From positions 1 to 19,627 of the forward strand of contig CAYGJC010000026.1 in assembly GCA_964350245.1 (NCBI GenBank): a stretch of 19,627 nucleotides of DNA, read 5' to 3'. The translations under genes and the position numbers were made by a program. This DNA comes from JAJACP01 sp964350245. Its GTDB lineage: Bacteria > Chlamydiota > Chlamydiia > Chlamydiales > JAAKFR01. Under the pieces are notes generated by a model that saw only the letters and a list, made by a program, of their open reading frames with translations, was not told where the DNA came from and made no database searches. Shown here piece by piece: positions 14,801 through 19,627 of this stretch (within the stretch, counting starts at the first letter, position 1; every line of letters begins with the position of its first letter).

Positions 14801-17349
14801 TCCGCGACTTCCCGCTTCTGTTCTTCCATTTTGCGTTGGACAGGAGGAACTTTTAAAAGAGTCTTAAACTTCTTTATGGGGCGGTGTTGCGTTTGAAGAG
14901 CGTGGTCAGGTGCGATAGAAAGAGGAGGACATTTCTCGACCTTCCCTTTGTAAGAGTGTCTGGCTACCCGTTGAGCTTGTAGCATACTCGGACCGAAGCC
15001 AGGTCTTTGATGCTGCGCACACAGGCAGCTATGAACATTGAGGGTGACCGCTCTGAGTAACCAAATGTATGCATAGCCATTGGATGCAAGAATTTCAGCC
15101 CCCCTACTTCCCTCTAAAAGAAGGACACGCTTGGTATCTTTTGGTAAATTCACTCTTCTTTGCGGAGGTGAATGAGATTCTTTTCGGCGGTAAGCTTCTT
15201 GTGCACGGGCAAATTCTTCCGAAATTTGCTCAGGAGTATAGTCTGGCCAACACTGATCAGCTAATTGATCCACATGCGTGCGCAAAGCAGGATCTGTTTC
15301 TAAAAGAGCCTTCCACAAAACGCCATTTCCGGGAGCTTTTTCTACCTCAAACAGCACCACATCTGTCGTTTCTTCCGACGAAAAAAGTACTGGAGCTTCT
15401 TCACCCACATAAGCAGCAAAGGCTTCAAAGTAGCGATTAGCCTCCTGAATCCTCTGAAACTCTTTAGAATCAAAGTAGATCAACCCTCTATACTCGTTTG
15501 CAAGAGACCCAAATGAAGGAATGCCGAAACGGTCGAGTTGAGTCGAAGGATCTCGGTCTTTTTTGTGTGCAATCAAGGCGGCCATGTAGTGCGTCACTGC
15601 ATGCAAAGCCAAAGCTGTTGCATGCACCCGTGTCGGCACTTCTGTGGATCCATCTCTTAGAGTCGTTATGGACAGCGTCTCCAGCGCCCTTAGTACAGAT
15701 TCCATCTCTCTTACATCTGCACTTTGCCAAAAGGGATGTTGAGCACCCTCGGCCCAATTGCCCGCTACCGTTCGAGAGAGAGAGGGAATCGGCAACTGAT
15801 CCACTAATTGGTGCAGCTCCAGCCTAGACACCTCAGCAGGAACCTGCTGAAAACGTGAATAGACCTGATGATAAGCAGCCAGAAATTCTCTGGGAGTAGA
15901 GATTGGAGAAGCAAGTTGGGGAAGAGGATGTCCCATGCTAGGGCTTTGGCCTAAAGGAGTGTGCACCTCCATTTTAGATCGTTCAGTCGCTCTTGCAGCC
16001 CTCTGTGTCACAACACATAAGTGCAGAGTTTCACTTAAGACCATTCTGGCTTCTTTTTGTTGCGCTACCCTCTTTTCACAAAGCGTCACACGCTGTAAAG
16101 CATCGAGTGCTGTCGCTTGGGCAGCCAGGGAGAGTTCTGCATCGATCAAAGGGGGTAGGCTCTCTTGTCTTTCAGTGGCTTTGGCGACCCGCCTTAATAG
16201 ATTTCGAGCCGTGACCTTCAAAAGTTGGCGCGCCTGCGTCCCCTTTTCACTCTCCTCACCTAGTGCACGCTCCAAAGAGCGGTAGATACCGATGAATAAA
16301 CGGAGCTTCACATGCAACATCAGCTGTTTGTAGAGTGCTAAATCTTCACATTGGCTACGGATCCACATTTGCACACAAGAAACGGCACATGTGCCTCCCC
16401 GCTGCCCTGTTACAGCCCCACACACATCCCAAGGAATCGAAACGCGGTATTGATCGAGATGGTCGAAAATCTCCAAGGCATCCTCCTCAGACAACTTAAG
16501 ACTTGTATTCCAAAAGGGAAGGATATCCAGCTCCATAATGTGCTGAATGAAAACAGGTCGGATCTGGTGGTCTCCATTAAACAAAAGTGCTGTTTCCGGA
16601 ACTTTGGTGTAATAGATGAGCGGTTTAAGGCGAATTTTATCCTTTCCAATCACATAGTCAGCTAGCTGGTACCCTGTGGAAGTGTAGAGTACCACACTAA
16701 AAGAGCGATCAGCGTCACGCTTAAACTCAATAACCATCGCATGCCCGGAGCCTCCGCCCACGTTGGACCACCCCGTCCGCATGAGTAGAGATTCTCCTGG
16801 CTCGAGCGCGTGGATTTTTTTTCCCCACTTAAGAGCCGCCTGGCGAAGCTGCTGTTCTTGATCCGCATTTTGCCTAAGAGCAGAGCACTCTTTCTCATAT
16901 TCTGCGAGTTGATTGATCCCCGCTAAAAGCGTTTTTTGCAGAACAGGTGAGCTTGGGATCGCGCTTAACACGCCCAACCAAACCGGATAGCTATCGCTAG
17001 GATCTAGGCCATCTAAGCTCTTTCCGTTCTCACCTCCGGTGATCAGCCCCCCTCCCAGAAAATTGGCTCCCAGCTTAAGCGTTACCTCATCGCCTCCGTT
17101 AGGAAAGGGGTTTTGATGAAGAGTATCGAGCAAGCTATTGTGCGAGATCTCCTCATCACTCAATGGAAAAGAATCCGTAGAAGGAGGGGTGGGGACCGCT
17201 ACTGTTGTTGTTGTTGTTGTGGTGGTGGTGGCTAAGTAGGGCACAGCAAAGCGGTGGACAGTCCTTCCCCTAGCGTTACAAGTGAGCGTTGCCATCCCCT
17301 TTAGTTGAGGAGAGAGACTGTCTGACCGAACGGGTTGTGCAGATGCCAT
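5809..17349 (-). CDS. Giant DUF3638/DUF3645-like multidomain ATPase with membrane hairpin
   Basis: One intact frame of 3846 residues. From the N-terminus: a Ser/Pro-rich stretch with nine Thr in a row (41-49); a region with SGH203 and GQ316RGGTC321, possibly a cysteine-protease-like fold; a long helical region with a basic linker near 800-850; a beta-rich, propeller-like region from about 1115 to 1360; an Arg-rich linker near 1560-1620; and the ATPase core. The core has LIMGGGKTS (K2018, motif I), LLDEVD at 2194-2199 (motif II), AMSGTPW (2514-2520), YDDLHTLGMDI (2675-2685) and QALMRLRQF (2708-2716). These match in order the DUF3638/DUF3645 signatures (MGEGKS; DES/VD; SGT; HTRGTD; MRMR) known mainly from fungi, oomycetes and plants, and resemble SecA/SF2 motors. 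A charged V/Q/E coiled coil at about 2875-2905 follows, as in the eukaryotic relatives. Next come about 600 residues of short Gln-centred repeats (3185-3785), a hydrophobic hairpin (3784-3817) and a basic tail. There is no Sec signal peptide. The start ATG 17349 lacks a clear Shine-Dalgarno. Biological role unknown; an effector or membrane-anchored remodelling ATPase is plausible. Confidence 0.88.
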   Translation of the reverse strand: MASAQPVRSDSLSPQLKGMATLTCNARGRTVHRFAVPYLATTTTTTTTTVAVPTPPSTDSFPLSDEEISHNSLLDTLHQNPFPNGGDEVTLKLGANFLGGGLITGGENGKSLDGLDPSDSYPVWLGVLSAIPSSPVLQKTLLAGINQLAEYEKECSALRQNADQEQQLRQAALKWGKKIHALEPGESLLMRTGWSNVGGGSGHAMVIEFKRDADRSFSVVLYTSTGYQLADYVIGKDKIRLKPLIYYTKVPETALLFNGDHQIRPVFIQHIMELDILPFWNTSLKLSEEDALEIFDHLDQYRVSIPWDVCGAVTGQRGGTCAVSCVQMWIRSQCEDLALYKQLMLHVKLRLFIGIYRSLERALGEESEKGTQARQLLKVTARNLLRRVAKATERQESLPPLIDAELSLAAQATALDALQRVTLCEKRVAQQKEARMVLSETLHLCVVTQRAARATERSKMEVHTPLGQSPSMGHPLPQLASPISTPREFLAAYHQVYSRFQQVPAEVSRLELHQLVDQLPIPSLSRTVAGNWAEGAQHPFWQSADVREMESVLRALETLSITTLRDGSTEVPTRVHATALALHAVTHYMAALIAHKKDRDPSTQLDRFGIPSFGSLANEYRGLIYFDSKEFQRIQEANRYFEAFAAYVGEEAPVLFSSEETTDVVLFEVEKAPGNGVLWKALLETDPALRTHVDQLADQCWPDYTPEQISEEFARAQEAYRRKESHSPPQRRVNLPKDTKRVLLLEGSRGAEILASNGYAYIWLLRAVTLNVHSCLCAQHQRPGFGPSMLQAQRVARHSYKGKVEKCPPLSIAPDHALQTQHRPIKKFKTLLKVPPVQRKMEEQKREVAEATTLKETYPPLVQLDRWRRATSEWTLTPYQLIEECEGELTRLIDPQQQALFFLLFFRAPVDHAGCAHMGAGELIVEDEALLTRTTQFIASGLAFFYESKDKKRIQGVQFFLEFAVYLSKYLNDAGQTPRAQQIEKACCLDLWLAKADLKAQETSCLHHYRALLHLVRPRLLEEAEWTALYHSWIAYHFYLEADAVRSPMLRALESKGIYLFTAALKQRLETSLSFRNKLGNGIIQALNLGVLPATLEWTYNSRAPSLLKAHSSNGDFWAIDFVAGAVYTKEGKIGGGVTAYPWERQEDFKRLFPSGGGSFSYLTVGDDVYTFTHPKWGAFRILKTKSSQYVIQRQIAEFPGEWFQYTSWNHQTILTLDHAYWIPVGTHASAEYTGYFASLEDQTIVYATTVDGRVVERGQLHLLDTLHADDAERMEGLTRFDCPEHILTYRDQKSGALLRLSYPRYLSQEGEALQFEVDSTGRLIWTENRRYVLPKQMPAERLGTIPNYLYLHSLDPTQPDKIVVPFQKIEKQRSPFPGGALEVGNREPMMPVDCHREGWGLYRYFVLNVKPGELKPITPESHLFLAYLHFSQARYEEAIALIRSAQVSSPICLKILRLIMETPSGSDHPHETLVYLHARLLYIHYQEETAEKKMNVYFGSSKQNEVNTLALSLQAYFQSLNNSAVIYRLTRAQEKKLIAIVRKEAKPTAELTQLIKRIEAQSASPVKGQRKHPRSGPGRMRRGLSIPSQISHQWRTICVCTQTSLLVTRPARHTRPGGQSLFSAVYKVAKQGSRWEKEALLYQLKQWRLHCTPFDLEFYDVLISILLDPEVFPPLPNYCSSDFIESQVFPSLLRSRAHYSQIENKIKTSSSPNFTPSSFGRYPRLQEISFDTQPSSVPAAHLLTMERREDQERWMQLDSWKQLLEPDKTRRAPGPAFELATPVTDDPDYAASLRSDFEALRKEYQAGKQQNAEQVLWTLPATAAARLHPEASAEKERVERALIQNKQELIQKAHAGFTLSEKAQIGGLVQFPITFERCVAALLSMDYRAYQRLNPHLSEAQAKEMASLTLAIEGLESYRAQLTRIIDLVEKIGALEDPADLTRRSLCQKLFVELDSRFEFNDFDEQTQVVLQVYAGETGIIPYPKQIALLKKMLALKEGDPSQFTNCVIQLIMGGGKTSVLATLVLYLTAVRSEQLTLFIVPSSLYQTVQENISRSMQTAFHQCVRGLDFSREDLTTYRLERILEQLQEMKKRREPLVIKATSLQCLELELLSQARELRDALREQEQCQIRIRELEAELARIDRFVTQQMPREIIELGKQRSLRARCQEKIEAHHKKLHLLQKICRLCKGPGLLDEVDALLDAFQEVNFPSGDRIAIDPGTNNLIFQIYQTLLTQTEFVRFQEYKKNAVQVDPEAYQKRVAHTLAKTLVGTYSPIRDQVSAYQESFIRYASGKLSPEVQALADDLTASLLEMDAQTKQDIEFLRDLDRRSRSEEKTESEAAALLALTRHLICEVVPHALSMYGNRDFGPLEKQAATVIVPFEGVDCPTNRRFGYFILEACCYYQWYATFPVNEGDILQLAESLDKSARYYMEKNREAYVDTVEYQEFLRMTGVALNAIGEPGMLSQAARFISRDPNKRLEFAFDVVGKNVAFRSERVASNGRNLVDQLTTVRAMSGTPWNVEGYGRDLLSTYIPQEGAEGRVIDRFATGARVRRVHQVDFSTLEAFLDQTLGKHPTPNRIRGIIEAGGLFKVFRDNAEVAEHVMAYIARKQKEGVFDSSIEAVLFFHRDPGQRQPDTLYAWKKGASHPERVGSTLKQVFAAKGLSNPSCYFTLYDDLHTLGMDIEQPLGAVFLFTYDEKMTRRNTTQALMRLRQFLFSQDVEMVVTPSVARTLEARGGAEAFFIEAETQQSKHKTDSMVFHFMQQVNALFRKHAVAQIMDSTSQSTLFADCVDQWEDFFVTRSDQDFYRLHGKIKGKVATKAMLKEWLRRRHQLFCLRVADEALRQRVKKEVEALEQDIDAATCLPARWQELSPIGVQQEVEVQTEVHVTEQVQEQSQVEEEVNQELRSYEGLLVRELRPETALTEEAFLDLLRSFCRGSLRTLQQHLGDYSYGLRSARYHYERLFVEAIFGTEGYFYPNKDTTTLPVFHRLQRPPKQILARRDPDGKMRWLLLSEFEAAHVRAHLEKLIKEQSAAVDGVWLIQLDGSLLVQPTALESLPDTDAVDRGLFELNVFAGNAFYLDRHPDVFEVWLADELADLKRRYLSLRTARDSRYHQALKGNPIFLGEENTSPQAQQSVLRKRAERERGRQGRLEITSTQADALPLSRIHDLKVDCVRFLRKPEQIRRLRPFHIPHVTPRQIPVLLTGQVSYLSRPEQIAALSKEQVLHLKEHQAPLLAFVEPNVYRHFTQPWQIRAIPTEHLDAVSKELWRHCSQEQVKAMQAEQVKGLPLPAQFGWVHGRFLREIPPEHHGYVCREQIQEITCPDLIKALVKLQNGEGQWTAWVAPGRVCHIDFPTQLRHLRDFQIAAVPHQHVPQLDPQVQVPHITAEQAPFLRGKRQVEACPVELVPFLNQEALQWITEMHVPGLTLPQIEALLRLNPELLKRFGGLLTKKQVRQFKTASLLAFLKPEQTALLSQEQLLMLHRQKRATEWPAFQAKITKEQIEGFTTKECLQLITPTQIRDHLTVNQVGWLEGESQVQAIDDQERFTALDSAQMQWISSDQYPLVQSQQVPGLTLNQLQAMQRADALKIRDHLSVHQIQAFRSQGLIDILSPAQITAHLQQSQVSLLHTEEQVRACPTGLMQYLTLGQVTHLRADQIQYINADLVSQFSGELLLKIGQHRANYPLVGRVTHPAPLFQNENSELAQHLQASQMGHFVPGHHVWRQITPQTISGLDPTLVNHLAGEQFSHLAAREQIRAVSFKNVQYLNREQLRERSWGQFLAYTVGVITLGVVSALFAAFAYISLIPLLIWLCDRRKGEKVVKALNANPHRLYRYFAVYGGQ
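5990..7800 (-). repeat. Region encoding about 600 residues of degenerate Gln-centred repeats
   Basis: Within the giant gene, residues about 3185-3785 consist of degenerate units of roughly 8-11 residues with the pattern hydrophobic-x-x-(E/P/A)-Q-(V/I/A)-x-x-(L/I), for example ITAEQAPFL, LTLPQIEAL, LSPAQITAHL and LTLGQVTHL. The repetition is evident in protein but not in DNA, so the units are old and diverged. Short alpha-helical or solenoid packing is likely. Comparable Q-centred short repeats occur in some large bacterial surface or secreted proteins. The array ends directly at the C-terminal membrane hairpin. Confidence 0.6.
17203..17229 (-). repeat. Trinucleotide tract encoding nine threonines
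   Basis: On the minus strand this is three ACC codons followed by six ACA codons, giving Thr41-Thr49 of the giant protein. It is a microsatellite-like tract in the predicted disordered N-terminus. Slippage would change the linker length by whole residues without shifting the frame. Confidence 0.8.
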
Positions 17350-17457
17350 AATAAAACCGTTTTTTATCAGAAAGATGTTAACATAAACTTAATATTATTT
17401 TCTTCTAAAAAACTGTTCTTAATGCTAAATTAAAAAAAATTTATTACAATATTCTCC
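17350..17457. promoter_or_regulatory. AT-rich divergent promoter region
   Basis: These 108 bases between the giant gene and the first Inc-like gene contain only 20 G or C (about 81% AT), far above the flanking genes. For the plus-strand gene, TACAAT at 17445-17450 is a good -10 match, but it lies only seven bases before the ATG, so its transcript would have almost no leader; no convincing -35 is seen. For the giant gene, a weak pair is TTAAGT (17387-17392) and GATAAA (17363-17368) with an 18 bp spacer on the minus strand. Neither start codon has a recognisable Shine-Dalgarno. The individual promoter elements are uncertain; the assignment as a shared control region is firmer. Confidence 0.5.
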
Positions 17458-18420
17458 ATGAAAACAGCACTTGATCAGTACATAACCCATTATGACACTC
17501 ATACCCGCTTTGTGCGCACCCATCAGGTTGCCGGAGCAGCAGCGGTGGTACTGGGATTGGCCCTTGGAGCTCTGGCCTACCTTGCGCTGAGTCAGGGAGT
17601 GATCCCAGGTTTGGAAAGCTATGGCCTTGCCGGAACGATTACGGCATCGGCACTTACAGGATATACACTCTTATCGGCTGGGGTGATTGCGACCTTGGCT
17701 AGCTACCTCCTCCGGGTGGGGAAGAAGCGAGACCGTATCTCCCATGAGGCGCTTCTTTGTGCCCTATCAAATAGAACCTCTTTTCCCACACAGGAATTTC
17801 AACGTGTCTTATCCAGGTGGAGCAATAAAGAGTGCCAAGAGTTCATGGATTATATCCAACTACATTGCCAAAGTGAGCCTTTTGCATCTGTAAAACAGCA
17901 GATTTTAAATGAGTATCGTTCAGGCCTCGGAAAAGAGAGATATGAGACCCTTGAAAAGAAGAATGTTACAGGGATCTCTATGAAAAAGTACTTAAAGAAC
18001 TATCAAGCTGAATATCGCCACCGCAAGTGGCACGCTTACTCCTACATGGCCTTTCCGATAGTGACAACGATTGCTATTTTTACCATTCTCTTTATCGGAG
18101 GCATCCTACCTCACGCAGGGTTAAGTATCAATTGCGCCCTGCTTGCTTCAGGAAGCTATTGCGTGTTAACAGCAGGCGCCGTTACTCTAATGCTCAGCTA
18201 TCTAATAACAGAAAAACGAAAGAAAGAGCGCTGTAACTTTGACCAGTTTCTCGTGGCTCTTACCCTTCCAAATGCGCAAGAAGAACTTCTCTCAATCCCC
18301 TTTCGAGACCACCCATTAAGCTATAACAAACAAGCCATCTTAGACTATATCGAGCAAAAGTACCCAAAAAACAAAGAAATGCGCGCTATTGTAGAAAGTT
18401 ATACTAGTATGGTATTTTAG
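17458..18420 (+). CDS. Putative Inc-like membrane protein with internal duplication
   Basis: 320 residues, no recognised enzymatic motif. It carries two bilobed hydrophobic domains: helices at about 25-47 and 60-85, then about 196-216 and 226-250. Each is followed by a basic stretch and a helical cytosolic-type domain. The halves are duplicates: Y-I-T-H-Y (8-12) pairs with YLKNY (178-182), SYLLRVGKKRD (82-92) with SYLITEKRKKE (247-257), LLCAL (99-103) with FLVAL (264-268), and FMDYI (129-133) with ILDYI (294-298), with identical spacing between the last three pairs. Paired helices separated by a short loop are the hallmark of chlamydial inclusion-membrane proteins, which are type III secreted into the host-derived vacuole membrane. 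That role is inferred from topology only. It probably forms an operon with the next gene, four bases downstream. Confidence 0.72.
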   Translation: MKTALDQYITHYDTHTRFVRTHQVAGAAAVVLGLALGALAYLALSQGVIPGLESYGLAGTITASALTGYTLLSAGVIATLASYLLRVGKKRDRISHEALLCALSNRTSFPTQEFQRVLSRWSNKECQEFMDYIQLHCQSEPFASVKQQILNEYRSGLGKERYETLEKKNVTGISMKKYLKNYQAEYRHRKWHAYSYMAFPIVTTIAIFTILFIGGILPHAGLSINCALLASGSYCVLTAGAVTLMLSYLITEKRKKERCNFDQFLVALTLPNAQEELLSIPFRDHPLSYNKQAILDYIEQKYPKNKEMRAIVESYTSMVF

Positions 18421-18424
18421 CTAC

Positions 18425-19114
18425 ATGCTCGTCAGCCCTAGACCACGTTACCCAATTCAAAGAGATTTACCATCTCCAGCTAGTGACAAAACTCTTTTGA
18501 TCGCGCTAGAGATTATTCTCGGCACCCTCTTAATGGGAGGATGTGTCGCCCTTGCGCTTGCAAGCGGCGTGAACGTAGTGAGCAGTCTTGTTGGAGTGGG
18601 TGGTGGTGGAGCCGCTCTTTTGGCAATCGCAGTTACAACAACTCACTATTGTTCTGGTAGAGAGCAAGCTGTTTCTCAAAATATTAATGTGGTGCAGCTC
18701 GAGCCTGTTGCGCTTGATGCTTCTAGACGAGTTCGGTCTCCTGATGGGGAAGCGACTCTATACATCTCACCGTCCCTACCACAATTGATCGGGGATGATA
18801 GCGAATTTAATTTCTATGGCCGACTCAAAGATGAAACAAACACGCCTTTTCAAATTGACTCTAGTGATTGCGCTGTTGCCTTAGAGGGAACCGTGACTTC
18901 AGGAAATATTGACCGTTTAAACCGTAATGCGCGAAATGAATTCTGTATGATGCGTTTACCCAGCATTCTTTTTCAGGGAGTTTCAGAGGGCGAATCGGTT
19001 CTTTTTTACTGTGACAATCAATTGTACAAAATCACCTGCCGGCAAAAAAGAAAAGAGACCGACAGAGAAGAATTTCCTGAAGCACTCAACCGTAGAAAAA
19101 GCCAAGCTAGATAA
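18425..19114 (+). CDS. Putative Inc-like membrane protein
   Basis: 229 residues, family not recognised. After a short Pro/Arg-rich N-terminus there is one bilobed hydrophobic domain (helices about 24-46 and 51-72, separated by a few residues and with a Gly run, GVGGGGAALL). A soluble C-terminal part of some 150 residues follows, appearing beta-rich at first and ending in a strongly charged Lys/Arg/Glu tail. The layout resembles chlamydial Inc proteins, in which both termini face the host cytosol; this is inferred from shape, not from a sequence match. It begins four bases after the upstream stop with no visible Shine-Dalgarno, so coupled translation is likely. It runs toward the rRNA operon, and no clear rho-independent terminator follows it on the plus strand. 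Confidence 0.65.
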   Translation: MLVSPRPRYPIQRDLPSPASDKTLLIALEIILGTLLMGGCVALALASGVNVVSSLVGVGGGGAALLAIAVTTTHYCSGREQAVSQNINVVQLEPVALDASRRVRSPDGEATLYISPSLPQLIGDDSEFNFYGRLKDETNTPFQIDSSDCAVALEGTVTSGNIDRLNRNARNEFCMMRLPSILFQGVSEGESVLFYCDNQLYKITCRQKRKETDREEFPEALNRRKSQAR

Positions 19115-19159
19115 GGGGAGAGCGTTGAAAAACGTAAAACACTCCCGAGGTTAGAACGC

Positions 19160-19192
19160 AAAAAAAAAGGCCTATCCAATTAAGGATAGGCC
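19160..19192 (-). terminator. Rho-independent terminator of the rRNA operon
   Basis: Read on the minus strand, a perfect 9 bp stem (GGCCTATCC / GGATAGGCC) with a 6-base loop is followed by nine T residues, ten bases after the 5S 3' end. On the plus strand the same hairpin has no T-run, so it should end the rRNA transcript only. Confidence 0.9.
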
Positions 19193-19202
19193 GTGAGAAA
19201 AA

Positions 19203-19316
19203 CTTGGCAGCGACCTACTCTCCCACACTCTTGTGTGCAGTACCATCGGCGATGAAGGGCTTAACTTCTGAGTTCGGAATGGTATCAGGTGTACCCCCTT
19301 CTCCATAGCCACCAAG
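19203..19316 (-). rRNA. rrf: 5S ribosomal RNA
   Basis: On the minus strand the sequence starts CTTGGTGGCTATGG, contains the conserved loop region CCGAACTCAGAAGTTAAGC, and ends GTAGGTCGCTGCCAAG, whose last bases pair with the first to close helix I. The length of about 114 nt is normal. It lies downstream of 23S and directly upstream of the terminator. End positions are good to within a few bases. Confidence 0.95.
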
Positions 19317-19466
19317 AAAAAAAGTTTAGTGATTCAATTTCACTTACATTAAATGACGCTCAAAGAACATCTTCTATAGGCGTAGCAGCCGTTGTATAAA
19401 ACAACTTAGACTCTAATCAAAACTTGCACCACACTCTCAGCCTTCTCGGCTGAGAATTATGAAAAA
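19317..19466 (-). other. 23S-5S internal transcribed spacer with hairpin
   Basis: About 150 bases separate the two rRNAs. No tRNA is seen in it. A strong hairpin at 19435-19455 (8 bp stem TCTCAGCC / GGCTGAGA, 5-base loop) lies close to the 23S 3' end and is a likely processing signal for the precursor rRNA. Confidence 0.7.
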
Positions 19467-19627
19467 GTGGTCAAGCCGATGGACTTATTAGTATTGGTCA
19501 GCTCAACACATTGCTGTGCTTACACTCCCAACCTATCAACCATGTAGTCTTCATGGAGTCTCTAAGGGATACCTTATCTTGAGGGAGGCTTGGCGTTTAG
19601 ATGCTTTCAACGCTTATCCGTTCCAAA
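19467..19627 (-). rRNA. rrl: 23S ribosomal RNA, partial (3' end only)
   Basis: The minus strand shows the conserved 3' terminal part of bacterial 23S rRNA, including the AAGCATCTAAACGCCAAGCC region and the closing segment CCAATACTAATAAGTCCATC followed by GGCTTGACC, the counterpart of the GGCTTAACC end in other bacteria. The gene continues beyond the window, and the 16S gene is not included. The 3' end position is estimated by analogy. Confidence 0.93.

Noticed and set aside
5809..17349. Idea that the giant frame is an artefact or a fusion of several genes
   Set aside because: The frame is uninterrupted for over 11 kb, the ATPase motifs and the coiled coil fall in family order, and there are no internal starts with strong ribosome binding sites that mark separate genes.
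19115..19146. Imperfect hairpin after the second Inc-like gene (GGGAG/CTCCC outer and CGTT/AACG inner pairs) as a plus-strand terminator
   Set aside because: The stem is broken by several unpaired bases and no T-run follows, so it cannot be called a rho-independent terminator.

Overview
The window most likely comes from an environmental (amoeba-associated type) member of the Chlamydiae. This is an inference from four things: the form of the 5S and 23S rRNA ends, two small proteins with the bilobed hydrophobic hairpin typical of chlamydial inclusion-membrane (Inc) proteins, a giant DUF3638/DUF3645-like protein, and weak ribosome binding sites. No 16S gene or diagnostic housekeeping protein is present to fix the genus. 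Base composition is roughly balanced (just under half G+C by eye), except for one very AT-rich intergenic strip at 17350-17457.

Layout. (1) 1-5204, minus strand: a tightly packed operon of at least six glycosyl- or glycerophosphotransferase genes, transcribed toward position 1. The order is GT4-type glycosyltransferase (4068-5204), two tandem CDP-glycerol glycerophosphotransferase-like paralogues (3059-4078 and 2113-3126), CgeB-like glycosyltransferase (1229-2128), GT2-type glycosyltransferase (486-1232), and a second CgeB-like gene running off the window (1-496). Every junction overlaps, which points to translational coupling and a shared job in making a surface or secreted glycan, probably with glycerol-phosphate or similar polyol-phosphate units. 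(2) 5216-5815, plus strand: a YIP1-family five-helix membrane protein, wedged between the operon start (11 bp away) and the end of the giant gene (7 bp convergent overlap). (3) 5809-17349, minus strand: one unbroken 3846-codon gene. Its product combines an N-terminal region with a possible cysteine-protease-like His/Gln/Cys set, long helical and beta-rich regions, a superfamily-2/SecA-like ATPase core matching the mostly eukaryotic DUF3638/DUF3645 family, about 600 residues of short Gln-rich repeats, and a C-terminal membrane hairpin. (4) 17350-17457: an 81% AT divergent promoter region. (5) 17458-19114, plus strand: two adjacent Inc-like membrane proteins, the first with a clear internal duplication. 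(6) 19160-19627, minus strand: the end of an rRNA operon, with partial 23S, a spacer with a strong hairpin, 5S, and a rho-independent terminator.

The genes fall into two themes: surface or secreted glycan assembly on the left, and a likely host-interaction locus (giant ATPase plus Inc-like proteins) next to the rRNA operon on the right. The giant protein is the most interesting object. No gene-free stretch longer than 300 bases exists in the window.
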